Below are positions 37,468 through 46,180 of a DNA stretch of 64,000 nt, piece after piece (the stretch's first letter is position 1; every line of letters starts with the position of its first letter). The notes under the pieces are model-generated. The model worked only from the letters and a program-made list of their open reading frames with translations. It had not been told where the DNA came from and made no database searches. The DNA is taken from the NCBI RefSeq assembly GCF_009749385.1, contig NZ_WBIN01000017.1, forward strand, positions 1 through 64,000, written 5' to 3'. The position numbers were made by a program, and so were the translations under genes. The stretch comes from Agromyces allii. GTDB taxonomy: Bacteria > Actinomycetota > Actinomycetes > Actinomycetales > Microbacteriaceae.

Positions 37468-39881
37468 GCGCGCGGCAGCGGGGCGACGTCGGGGCGGCGG
37501 CCGGCACCGCGGCCCGGGTCCGCGCCGGCATCGGCTCGGCGAGCGGGGTCGGTCGATCGGCCTGGTCGACGGCGATCTCGATCGCGCTGCTCGTGCTGTT
37601 GCTGGCCGCGGCGCTCATCCCGTGGTGGCCGGTGTACGAGAGCACGGAGTTCCTCGTCGCCGCGGCCGTCGCCGTCGTCGCGGGCATGGGCGTCGGCCTC
37701 CTCGGCGCGTGGCGGGCATGGCCGTCCTGGAAGGTGCTCGTCGCGCTCGTCGCCGCCTTCCTCCTGCTCGGCGTCCCCGCGGCCGTTCCGTCGCGTGCGT
37801 ACGCCGGCGTGCTCCCGACTCCGCAGGGCGTGCTCGACCTGATCGCCGCGACCGCGTTGTCCTGGAAGCAGCTCGTGACGATCGCCGTTCCCGTCGGCTC
37901 CTATCAGGCGCTGCTCGTTCCGCCGTTCCTGCTGACGCTGCTCGCCTCGGCGGCGGCGGTCACGATCGCCTTCCGCACGCGGCATCCGGTCGTGGCCGTG
38001 CTGCCGTCGGCGCTCCTCATGGCCGCGGGCATCCTGCTCGGCGTCGTGCACGACGCGTTCGCGATCGCGGCCGGCCTGTGGTTCCTCGTCGCGACCGTGG
38101 CGTGGCTGGTGAACGTCGCGATCCTCGACCGCCAGGCGCTCGGCGGACGGTCGGCGGTCGAGCGGGCGCTCGGCGACGCCCGGCGCCTGCTCGGGGCATC
38201 CGCGGTCCTCGCCGTCGCGCTCGTGGGGGCGAGCGCCGCGGCGTTCCTCACGCCGGTGTCCGCCCGGACGGTCGTGCGCTCCGAGGTCCAGCAGCCGTTC
38301 GAGCCGCGCGCCCACGAGAGCCCGCTGGCCTCGTTCCGGGCCGCGTTCGACCCGCTCGCGGCCGACGACGTGATGCTCGAGGTTCGGGGCCTGCCGCCCG
38401 GAACGGGCCTCGCCGTGGCCACGCTCGACACGTACGACGGCATCGTCTACTCGGTCGGCGGCGCCGACGGCACCTCGGTGTCCGGCAGCTTCACGCGGCT
38501 CCCGTACCGACTCGACCAGACGGGCGTGGAGGGCGAGCCCGTGCGCATCTCCGTCGAGGTCGCCGCATACGACGACGTATGGGTGCCCGGCGTCGGCCAA
38601 CTGGAGCGCATCGACTTCGGCGGCCCGAGGGCGGAGACGCTCGCCGACGGATTCGTGTACAACGACACGACCGGCACGGGGGCCGTCGCGACCGGCCTCG
38701 CTCGCGGTGACGCGTACACTGCCTGGTCGATCGCGATGCTCGACCCCTCGGAGCTCGCCGAGATGCAGCCCGGAACCAGCGTCGTCCCGGCCGCGCCCGA
38801 ACCGCCGCCCGAGCTCGAGGAACTCCTCGACGCGTGGGCTCCGGTGTCGGAGGCCCCCGGCCAGCGGCTCGCGGCGGTCATCCAGGGCTTCCACGCCATC
38901 GGGTACGTGAGTCACGGAACGACCTCCGACTCCGTCCCGAGCCGCTCGGGGCACGCGCTCGACCGGATCGCCCAGCTCGCGACCGATCAGCCGATGGTCG
39001 GCGACGGCGAGCAGTACGCCGTCGCGGCCGCGCTGATGGCGCGGAGGATCGGCTTCCCCGCGCGGGTCGTCGTTGGCTACACGGTGCCCGAGCCGGCCGC
39101 CGGCGAGACCGCATCGGGCGAGACCGCATCGGGTGGCGCCGCGGCGGGCGACGCCGTCGCCGATGCGACGGCGACGACCACGGTGCTCCGGCGCGACGAC
39201 CTGCAGGCGTGGATCGAGGTGCAGCGCGCCGACGGAGCGTGGATCGCGCTCGACCCGAACCCCGATCCGCGGGACATCCCCGAGCGCGAGCCCGACCAGC
39301 CCGAGATCGTGTCGAGGCCCGAGTCGGCGTTGCCGCCGCCGCCCGAGCGCACGCAGGTCGACGAGAACGACTCGCCCGCCGACGGCACCGACGAGCGACC
39401 GCAGGACGATCTCGGGCGCTGGCTCGGCGTGCTCACGACGGTGGCGACGATCGTGGGGCTCAGCGTGCTCGTGCTCGCCCTGATCGCGAGCCCGTTCCTC
39501 GCGGTCATCGTCGCGAAGATCCGCCGTCGACGCGTGCGTCGCCTCGCCGAGTCTCCCGTTGATCGCATCGAGGGCGGGTGGCAGGAGTTCGCCGACACGG
39601 CCGCCGACTACGGCTATCCGATCAGGGCCAACTCGACGAGGGCCGAGCAGGCGGTGACGGTCGGCGGGCTCGCCCCGCTCGTGCTCGCGTCGGTCGTCGA
39701 CCGTGCGGTGTTCGCGCCCGGCGGGCCGCAGGACGGCGACGACGAGCGCGTGTGGAGGTCGGTCGACGAACTGCAGCGGCGGCTCGCGGCACCGCGCACT
39801 CGACGCGAGCGCCTGCGGGCGGCGATCTCGCTCACCTCCCTCGGCGGGTACGCTGTCAGCCGGAGAGGGGGTCGACGATGA
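37464..39881 (+). CDS. Transglutaminase-fold membrane protein lacking catalytic Cys and His
   Basis: An 805-residue protein: about five to six membrane helices in residues 35-270, an extracellular region with a transglutaminase-like domain (~490-600), a Pro/Glu-rich linker, one more membrane helix (~651-680) and a cytoplasmic tail. In active enzymes the core reads G-x-C-E/Q-x-F/Y and H-A-W; here the residues are Gly515 (GDGEQYA) and Gln581 (LQAWIEV), with only Asp597 (ALDPNP) kept. The whole protein has no cysteine. It is therefore probably a non-enzymatic binding or scaffold domain. A 15-bp unit repeated at 39102-39131 encodes GETAS twice. It overlaps both neighbours by 4 nt. Confidence 0.88.
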   Translation: MSARQRGDVGAAAGTAARVRAGIGSASGVGRSAWSTAISIALLVLLLAAALIPWWPVYESTEFLVAAAVAVVAGMGVGLLGAWRAWPSWKVLVALVAAFLLLGVPAAVPSRAYAGVLPTPQGVLDLIAATALSWKQLVTIAVPVGSYQALLVPPFLLTLLASAAAVTIAFRTRHPVVAVLPSALLMAAGILLGVVHDAFAIAAGLWFLVATVAWLVNVAILDRQALGGRSAVERALGDARRLLGASAVLAVALVGASAAAFLTPVSARTVVRSEVQQPFEPRAHESPLASFRAAFDPLAADDVMLEVRGLPPGTGLAVATLDTYDGIVYSVGGADGTSVSGSFTRLPYRLDQTGVEGEPVRISVEVAAYDDVWVPGVGQLERIDFGGPRAETLADGFVYNDTTGTGAVATGLARGDAYTAWSIAMLDPSELAEMQPGTSVVPAAPEPPPELEELLDAWAPVSEAPGQRLAAVIQGFHAIGYVSHGTTSDSVPSRSGHALDRIAQLATDQPMVGDGEQYAVAAALMARRIGFPARVVVGYTVPEPAAGETASGETASGGAAAGDAVADATATTTVLRRDDLQAWIEVQRADGAWIALDPNPDPRDIPEREPDQPEIVSRPESALPPPPERTQVDENDSPADGTDERPQDDLGRWLGVLTTVATIVGLSVLVLALIASPFLAVIVAKIRRRRVRRLAESPVDRIEGGWQEFADTAADYGYPIRANSTRAEQAVTVGGLAPLVLASVVDRAVFAPGGPQDGDDERVWRSVDELQRRLAAPRTRRERLRAAISLTSLGGYAVSRRGGRR

Positions 39882-40534
39882 GATGTCGCATCTGCGGCGC
39901 GGCACTGCCCGACGGGGCGATGTTCTGCGGACACTGCGGCAGTTCGACGAGCGCGACGCCCGAGTCGCGTCGCCGCCCCGACCCGCGCCCGGGCGACACG
40001 ACGTCGCTCGGCCCAGGGTTCCGGCGCAGCGGGGTCGTGAGCGTGCCGGTCGGCCTGCAGGTCGACGTGACGGATGCCGCGGCAGACGCCTCGACCGGGC
40101 GCGGCGGCGTCGAGGCCGGCGCCGGTGACGTGCCGGCCGACGACGGCTCGGTGGCGACGCAGGCGGATCCCGGTGCGCCCGGGGCTTCCGAGAACTCCGA
40201 GCCGCTCGAGCGCCCGCGATTCGTGCTGCGGTTCGGAACGGGCGAGGTGCGGGTCGTCTTCGGCACCGGGCTCGTCGGCCGCCGTCCGCTCGCCCAGCCG
40301 GGCGAGTCGTTCGATCATCTCGTGACCATCGACGATCCGAGCCGGTCGGTCTCCAAGACGCACCTCGAGTTCGGCACGCACGACGGCACGCTCTGGGTCG
40401 CCGACCGGTTCTCGGCCAACGGCACGACCGTCCGCCGCGCCGACGACGTGATCCGGTGCGAGCCGGGGCGCCGGTATCTCGTCTCGTCCGGCACGGTCGT
40501 CGAACTCGCGGAGCAGTCCTTCACCGTCTCCTGA
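39878..40534 (+). CDS. Zinc-ribbon FHA-domain protein
   Basis: A 218-residue protein that begins with a zinc ribbon (CRICGAALPDGAMFCGHCGSS, two CxxC pairs), has an acidic disordered middle, and ends in an FHA domain (~128-215: GRRPLAQPG, SVSKTHLEFGTHDG, DRFSANGTTVRR). Such double-adaptor proteins are common next to bacterial kinases and type VII secretion ATPases. The ATG overlaps the upstream stop by 4 nt. It is the second phosphothreonine reader in the cluster, which suggests two different phospho-dependent contacts. Confidence 0.88.
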   Translation: MRCRICGAALPDGAMFCGHCGSSTSATPESRRRPDPRPGDTTSLGPGFRRSGVVSVPVGLQVDVTDAAADASTGRGGVEAGAGDVPADDGSVATQADPGAPGASENSEPLERPRFVLRFGTGEVRVVFGTGLVGRRPLAQPGESFDHLVTIDDPSRSVSKTHLEFGTHDGTLWVADRFSANGTTVRRADDVIRCEPGRRYLVSSGTVVELAEQSFTVS

Positions 40535-40636
40535 GGGCCTGGGAGACCGGTCCTCCACAGGGGTGCGGATGCCGCGGGCGTGCCCCCTCCGCGGTCGGCG
40601 GATCGCGCGTGAGCCCGTCGATGATCGACTGACCGG

Positions 40637-43630
40637 ATGCCGACCCGACTGTTCGCCCCGCCCGACGGCACGCGGTTGCCGCTCGCCCTGCCCGCCGTCG
40701 TGCCCGAACCGACTCCGCCGGGGTTCCCGTTCCTCGCCGCGCTCGCGCCGGTGGTCGGCGCCGTCGTCCTCTGGTCGATCACGCAGTCGATGATCTCGCT
40801 CGCGTTCGCGGTGCTCGGCCCGGTGCTCGCGGTGGCCACGGTGCTCGACGGTCGTCGCCAGGCGCGTCGCTCGGTGCGCCGCGCGAACGCGGAGCGCATC
40901 GCCGCGTTCGCGAGACTTCGCGCCGAGGTCGCGGTGCGTCACCGAGAGGAGGCCGAGACGGCGTGGCTCCGGCATCCGTCGTCGGGTCGGCTCGTGTCGC
41001 GCGACGAGCCGCCGGAATGGCGAGCGCGCGGGCTCGCTCCGGTCGTGCTCGGTGCGGCGACGGTCGAGAGCGTGCTCCGCATCGACGGCTCGCCCTCCGA
41101 CGACCTCGATCGCGCGGCGCTCGATCACGCCCGGCGGCTCGAGGGCGCCCCGGTCGTCGTCGACCTCGCCGGCGGAGTCGGGTTCGCGGGTCCGACGCCC
41201 CTCGTCCGTGCGGCGGCCAGGGCCGTGCTCGTGCAGACCGCGAACCTGGCCCGGCCCGACGCCGTCGCGTTCGATGCACCCGACACCGAGGTCTGGCGCT
41301 GGGTCGCCCGGTTTCCGCACGAGGGCTCCGCAGCGACGCTCGTCCTCCGGGACCTGACCCTTCCGGTCGTGCCCGGTGCCGTGCCCGGCCCGTCCGAGGC
41401 GCCGGCCGCCGCCGGTGGCGTCGTCGCGCTCGCGACCGACCAGGAGCAGCTGCCCCCTGGGCTCGCGTTCGTGGTGCGCATCGACGGACCGCGCACCGCG
41501 ACCCTCCTGCAGCACGGCGCCGTGGCCGGGACGGCGCTCGCCCCCGACCTCCTCGGCGCTGAGGAGTCCTGCGCCTGGGCCGAGCGCTCCTCCGCCTACG
41601 CCGAGCGCGCGGGTCTCGGTCCGCGAGCGTCGGTGCTGCCCGAGATCGTGCGCGTGCGCGATCTTCCGGCGCCGGCCGCGGCCGGCCTGCGGAGATCGAC
41701 GCTCCGGGCCGCCGTCGGACTGGTCGCCGGGGGAGCGCTCGAGGTCGACCTCGTCGCCGACGGTCCGCACGCGATCGTCGCCGGCACGACGGGAAGCGGC
41801 AAGAGCGAGTTCCTCCTCGCCTGGATCCTGCAGATGGCCGCCGCGCATCCGCCGGAACGCGTCGGGTTCCTCCTCGTCGACTTCAAGGGCGGGTCGGCGT
41901 TCGAGCCGATCGCCGGACTGCCGCACGTCGCCGGCATCGTCACCGATCTCGACGACGCCGAGGCGGAGCGGGCGGTTCTGAGCCTGGCGGCCGAGCTCCG
42001 CCACCGCGAACGCGTGCTCAGGGGCGCGGGTGTGCGCGACATCGGCGACCTGGCCGACGACGTGCCGCTCGGCCGCCTGGTGGTCGTGATCGACGAGTTC
42101 CAGGCGATGATCCAGCGGTTCCGCGGCCTCGGCTCGGTCGTCGCCGACATCGCCGCGCGCGGGAGATCCCTCGGCGTGCATCTCGTGCTCGCCTCGCAGC
42201 GCCCCAACGGCGTGCTCGGCGAGCAGATCACGGCGAACGCGCCGATCCGGGTGTCGCTGCGGGTGATGACCCGGGCCGACAGCCTTGCCGTGGTCGGCAG
42301 CGACGCGGCGGCGGGCATCCCCGCAGATCGGCCGGGCCGAGGCATCGCGGATCGCGGCGACGGGGTGCGCGTGCCGTTCCAATCCGTGCTCGTCGATGCG
42401 GAGGCCGTCGATGAGGTTCGACGGCGGTTCGCGGCGTCGCCGCCGGTTCGACGACCGTGGCTCGACCCGCTGCCGACCCGGCTCGCGCGTGCCGACCTCG
42501 AGGCGGCGCTCGGAGTCCCCGCATCGGATGCGCCGGCCTCGCCCGGCTCGCATGGCTCGCCGGGCTCCTCGGCCCGGCGGGCCGATTCGTCCGGCGGGCC
42601 GTCGCCCGTGGTGTTCGGCATCGTCGACGAGCCTGACCTGCAGCGTCGGAGTCCGGCCTCGTGGACGCCGGCGGTCGACGGGAACCTGCTCGTGCTCGGA
42701 TCACCCGGCGCCGGGCGATCGACGGCGCTCGCCGCGATCGAGGCCGGGGTCCGTGCGCAGGCGGGCGCCTCGGCGGTGCTCCGACTCGGCCGGGGCGCGC
42801 CGACGGACTGGCAATTGCTCGCCGACCTCGTCACTGCAGCCCGCGGCGGATCTCTCGCGCACCGGCTCCTGGTGGTCGACGACCTCGACACCCGATTCGC
42901 GCCGTGGCCCGAGGAGTACCGTCACGCGGCGACCGCGATGCTGGCCGAGCTCCTCGCCGACGGGCGCCGTCTCGGGTTCGCGGTCGCGGCCGGCGCCGCG
43001 CTCGGACATCGGCTGGGCGGCGGCCTGCGCGAGCTCTTCGGCGAGTTCGTGCACCTGCGGCACCCGTCCAAGGCGGAGCTCTCGCACGCCGGGGGCGTCG
43101 GCGACCTCTGGCAACGCGACGCTCCGCCCGGCTCGGGCCAATGGCGTTCGCGTCGACTGCAGGTGATCGACGTGCCGCCGCTCCGCGAGCTGGTCGCCCC
43201 CGGTCCGCCGCCGGAGGTCGCACTCGACGAGGGGTTCGTCGCCCTGGTCTCGTCGGCGGCGCAGCGCGACCTCGATCTGCTGCGGGCGACCGGGCGGGTG
43301 CCCGTCCGGCTCGTGCCGGGAGGCGAGCGCGAGGTGCTCGCCGGGCTCGGGCGCGAGCCGCTGCTCGTCGTCGGCGACGCCGACGCCTGGGCGGCGTCCT
43401 ACGCGCTGGCGGCGCGAGCCCGCGATACGGCCACGATCCTCGTCCGCGGCGGACTGCGTGAGTTCCGGGCGCTCGCGCCCGCGTCCGCCGGGCGTACAGG
43501 GCCGATCGCGCTCCCGCCGCTCCTGGGTGACGGCGGCGGCGAATGCTGGGCGGTTCGACCCGGTGGATCCGCTCTCCGGCGACGGTGGCCGACGACGGAA
43601 AACATCGCATATCACGTCAGCGGGCACTGA
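40637..43630 (+). CDS. FtsK/SpoIIIE-type ATPase, EccC/EssC-like
   Basis: A 997-residue membrane ATPase. Two N-terminal membrane helices (~residues 30-70), a mixed alpha/beta region, then an FtsK/SpoIIIE domain with Walker A GTTGSGKSEFLL (~383-394) and Walker B LVVVIDEFQAMI (~481), plus ASQRPNGVLGEQITANAPIRVSLRVM typical of EccC. A second ATPase-like domain has GSPGAGRSTALAAI (~685), with Arg in place of the Walker A Lys. This order fits type VII secretion EccC/EssC rather than a DNA translocase: no gamma domain. No WXG100, EccB, EccD, EccE or mycosin gene is in the window. A 102-nt gap without a clear promoter precedes it. Confidence 0.87.
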   Translation: MPTRLFAPPDGTRLPLALPAVVPEPTPPGFPFLAALAPVVGAVVLWSITQSMISLAFAVLGPVLAVATVLDGRRQARRSVRRANAERIAAFARLRAEVAVRHREEAETAWLRHPSSGRLVSRDEPPEWRARGLAPVVLGAATVESVLRIDGSPSDDLDRAALDHARRLEGAPVVVDLAGGVGFAGPTPLVRAAARAVLVQTANLARPDAVAFDAPDTEVWRWVARFPHEGSAATLVLRDLTLPVVPGAVPGPSEAPAAAGGVVALATDQEQLPPGLAFVVRIDGPRTATLLQHGAVAGTALAPDLLGAEESCAWAERSSAYAERAGLGPRASVLPEIVRVRDLPAPAAAGLRRSTLRAAVGLVAGGALEVDLVADGPHAIVAGTTGSGKSEFLLAWILQMAAAHPPERVGFLLVDFKGGSAFEPIAGLPHVAGIVTDLDDAEAERAVLSLAAELRHRERVLRGAGVRDIGDLADDVPLGRLVVVIDEFQAMIQRFRGLGSVVADIAARGRSLGVHLVLASQRPNGVLGEQITANAPIRVSLRVMTRADSLAVVGSDAAAGIPADRPGRGIADRGDGVRVPFQSVLVDAEAVDEVRRRFAASPPVRRPWLDPLPTRLARADLEAALGVPASDAPASPGSHGSPGSSARRADSSGGPSPVVFGIVDEPDLQRRSPASWTPAVDGNLLVLGSPGAGRSTALAAIEAGVRAQAGASAVLRLGRGAPTDWQLLADLVTAARGGSLAHRLLVVDDLDTRFAPWPEEYRHAATAMLAELLADGRRLGFAVAAGAALGHRLGGGLRELFGEFVHLRHPSKAELSHAGGVGDLWQRDAPPGSGQWRSRRLQVIDVPPLRELVAPGPPPEVALDEGFVALVSSAAQRDLDLLRATGRVPVRLVPGGEREVLAGLGREPLLVVGDADAWAASYALAARARDTATILVRGGLREFRALAPASAGRTGPIALPPLLGDGGGECWAVRPGGSALRRRWPTTENIAYHVSGH

Positions 43631-43653
43631 ATCCGCACGTTCTGTTCCCAGAA

Positions 43654-43683
43654 ATTAACGATTCTGACATCGATACGTGAATT
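43654..43683. promoter_or_regulatory. AT-rich inverted repeat upstream of potD
   Basis: AATTAACG and CGTGAATT (7 of 8 positions complementary) are separated by about 15 nt, in the only AT-rich patch between the FtsK-like gene and potD. It may be an operator or part of the pot promoter. Confidence 0.35.
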
Positions 43684-43749
43684 GGACCCCCCAGTGTGGC
43701 ACTATCGACGAACCCCTTGGCAACGTCGCTGAACCCGAATGGAGCACCC

Positions 43750-44964
43750 GTGAACGCTCGGCCCCTTCCCCAGGATCCGATGATCCGTTCGTTGATCGCC
43801 CGCGCCCGTGCTTCCCAGATGAGCCGGCGCACGATGCTCGCCGGTGCAGGCGCCGGTGCGTCCGCGCTCGCGCTCGCCGCGTGCTCGACCGGTGGAGCGG
43901 CGGTGAAGCCGACCGCGGCCGCAGACGGGTCGGCGACCGACAAGTCGCTCAACTGGGCGAACTGGGCTGCCTACATCGACGAAGACGACTCGGGCAACTA
44001 CCCGACGCTGCAGGCCTTCGAGGAGCAGACCGGCATCAAGGTCAACTACGAGGTCGCCGTCGACGACAACAACACGTACTACGGCAAGGTCAAGGACCAG
44101 CTCGCGCTCGGCCAGGACATCGGGGCCGACACGGTGTGCCTCACCGACTGGATGGTCGCCCGTTGGATCCGGTTCGGCTACACGCAGGAGCTCGACCACG
44201 CGAACATCCCGAACATCGCGAACCTCAGCCCGGCGCTGCGCGACCCCGACTTCGACAAGGGCCGCGCGTTCTCGCTGCCGTGGCAGGGCGGCTTCGCCGG
44301 CATCTGCTGGAACAAGGAGGCCTTCCCCGACGGGCTCGCCTCCGTCGAGGACCTCTGGTCGTCCGAGCTCAAGGGCCGGGTCGGCGTGCTCTCCGAGATG
44401 CGCGACACGATGGGCCTGATCATGCTGCAGAACGGCGTCGACATCGCCGGCGACTGGGGCGACGCCGAGTTCGACGCCGCGATCGACGTGCTCACCGAGC
44501 AGGTCGAGAGCGGCCAGGTCCGCAACATCAAGGGCAACGCGTACCTCGAAGACCTGAAGAGCGGCGACACCCTCGCCGCGATCTGCTGGTCGGGCGACAT
44601 CACGGTCATCAACGCCGAGGCCGGCGACAAGTGGGAGTTCGCGATCCCCGACGCGGGCGGCACGCTCTGGAACGACAACTTCCTCGTGCCGATCGGCTCC
44701 ACGCGCAAGACCAACGCCGAGACGCTCATGAACTACTACTACGAGCCCGAGGTCGCGGCCGAGGTCGCCGCATGGGTGAACTACATCACGCCCGTCGTCG
44801 GTGCGAAGGAGGCGGCCGCGGCGATCGACCCCGAGCTCGCCGAGAACCAGCTCATCTTCCCCAACGAGGAGACGCTCTCGAAGGCCCACATCTTCCGCTC
44901 GCTCTCCGGAGCCGAGGAGCAGAAGTACCAGGCCCAGTTCCAGAGCATCCTGCTCGGCGCCTGA
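43750..44964 (+). CDS. potD: Spermidine/putrescine ABC transporter substrate-binding lipoprotein
   Basis: A 404-residue periplasm-type binding protein of the PotD/PotF family. The N-terminus has a twin-arginine signal (MSRRTMLAGAGAG) ending in a lipobox LALAAC, so it is probably exported folded and lipid-anchored. The mature part matches polyamine binders (LNWANWAAYIDED, FEEQTGIKVNYEVAVDDNNTYYGKVK). GTG 43750 is preferred because GGAG stands 5 nt upstream; GTG 43696 is a longer alternative without a ribosome site. It is first of potDABC. Confidence 0.9.
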   Translation: MNARPLPQDPMIRSLIARARASQMSRRTMLAGAGAGASALALAACSTGGAAVKPTAAADGSATDKSLNWANWAAYIDEDDSGNYPTLQAFEEQTGIKVNYEVAVDDNNTYYGKVKDQLALGQDIGADTVCLTDWMVARWIRFGYTQELDHANIPNIANLSPALRDPDFDKGRAFSLPWQGGFAGICWNKEAFPDGLASVEDLWSSELKGRVGVLSEMRDTMGLIMLQNGVDIAGDWGDAEFDAAIDVLTEQVESGQVRNIKGNAYLEDLKSGDTLAAICWSGDITVINAEAGDKWEFAIPDAGGTLWNDNFLVPIGSTRKTNAETLMNYYYEPEVAAEVAAWVNYITPVVGAKEAAAAIDPELAENQLIFPNEETLSKAHIFRSLSGAEEQKYQAQFQSILLGA

Positions 44965-44978
44965 GCGAGGACGAGAGC

Positions 44979-46178
44979 ATGGCTGTACGCGAATTCGCCG
45001 AGCGGGGCGCAGACCTCGAGCTCGTCGGCATCCAGAAGCGGTTCCCCGGGTTCACGGCGATCGAGAACCTCGACCTCACGATTCCCGCGGGTTCCTTCTT
45101 CGCGCTCCTCGGGCCGTCGGGATGCGGCAAGACCACGACGCTCCGACTCGTCGCCGGGCTGGAGGAGCCCACGCAGGGCCGCATCCTCATCGGCGGCAAG
45201 GACGTGACCTCGACGAGGTCGCACGAGCGGCCCGTCAACACGGTGTTCCAGAGCTACGCACTGTTCCCGCACATGAGCATCATCGAGAACGTCGCGTTCG
45301 GGCTCAAGCGACGTCGCATCGGCGACCCGCTCGGCAAGGCGCACGAGGCGCTCCGGCTGGTCGAGCTCGACCACCTCGCGCAGCGTCGGCCGCAGCAGTT
45401 GTCGGGCGGCCAGCAGCAGCGCGTCGCGCTCGCGCGCGCGATCGTGAACCGCCCCGCCCTGCTGCTGCTCGACGAACCGCTCGGCGCGCTCGACCTCAAG
45501 CTCCGCCGCCAGATGCAGCTCGAGCTGAAGACGATCCAGGAAGAGGTCGGCCTCACCTTCCTCCACGTCACGCACGACCAGGAGGAGGCCATGACCATGG
45601 CCGACACCGTGGCCGTCATGAACAAGGGCGCCATCGAGCAGATGGGGGCTCCCGCCGAGCTGTACGACCTGCCGAAGACCGCGTTCGTCGCGAACTTCCT
45701 CGGCCAGTCGAACCTCTTCTCCGGCGAGGTCGCCGGCTCGACCGACACCGCGATCGCGGTCGACGCCGGCGGAGCACGTCTCGTGGTTCCGAAGGCCAGG
45801 GCGCACCGCCACAACGGGGCGGTCACGGTCGGCGTCCGCCCCGAGAAGGTCTCGCTGCACGTCGAGGCCCCCGTGCCGTCGTCCGAGCGCAACGTGCTCG
45901 GTCCCGGCCGCGTGCTCGACGTCTCGTTCTCGGGAGTGAGCACCCAGTACCTCGTCGACGTGCCCGGTCACGGCACGATCCTCGTGTTCGCCCAGAACAC
46001 CGGATCGGGTCCGAGCGTCGGCGTCGGCGCCGAGGTCTGGGCGAGCTGGCTCGTCGAGCACGGCTTCGGCCTCGACGACGGCGCGGTCGAGGTCGAGCGG
46101 TTCGCGGCCGACGACTCGACGACCTCGATCGCCGCGCAGCGCCGCGACGACCTGGTCGCCGAGCTCGGGGAGGGCTGA
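44979..46178 (+). CDS. potA: Spermidine/putrescine ABC transporter ATP-binding protein
   Basis: A 399-residue ATPase: Walker A GPSGCGKTTTLRL, Q-loop FQSYALFPHM, signature LSGGQQQRVALARA, Walker B LLLDEPLGALD, H-loop HVTHDQEEAM, and a C-terminal TOBE domain (TVGVRPEKVSLHV) that can sense substrate. It sits directly after potD and 2 nt before potB. The context and TOBE domain fit polyamine import rather than another sugar or iron transporter. Confidence 0.93.
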   Translation: MAVREFAERGADLELVGIQKRFPGFTAIENLDLTIPAGSFFALLGPSGCGKTTTLRLVAGLEEPTQGRILIGGKDVTSTRSHERPVNTVFQSYALFPHMSIIENVAFGLKRRRIGDPLGKAHEALRLVELDHLAQRRPQQLSGGQQQRVALARAIVNRPALLLLDEPLGALDLKLRRQMQLELKTIQEEVGLTFLHVTHDQEEAMTMADTVAVMNKGAIEQMGAPAELYDLPKTAFVANFLGQSNLFSGEVAGSTDTAIAVDAGGARLVVPKARAHRHNGAVTVGVRPEKVSLHVEAPVPSSERNVLGPGRVLDVSFSGVSTQYLVDVPGHGTILVFAQNTGSGPSVGVGAEVWASWLVEHGFGLDDGAVEVERFAADDSTTSIAAQRRDDLVAELGEG

Positions 46179-46180
46179 GC

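Noticed and set aside
36045-39905. Minus-strand open frame of 1286 codons opposite DUF58 and the transglutaminase-like gene
   Set aside because: Composition is Arg/Asp/His-rich and featureless; it mirrors third-position GC of the real genes.
40535-40636. Possible WXG100 gene in the gap before the EccC-like ATPase
   Set aside because: The gap is only 102 nt and contains no open frame of suitable length or a WxG motif.
40637-43630. Chromosome-segregation FtsK
   Set aside because: Only two membrane helices, no gamma domain, an additional degenerate ATPase domain and the kinase/FHA context favour an EccC-like protein.
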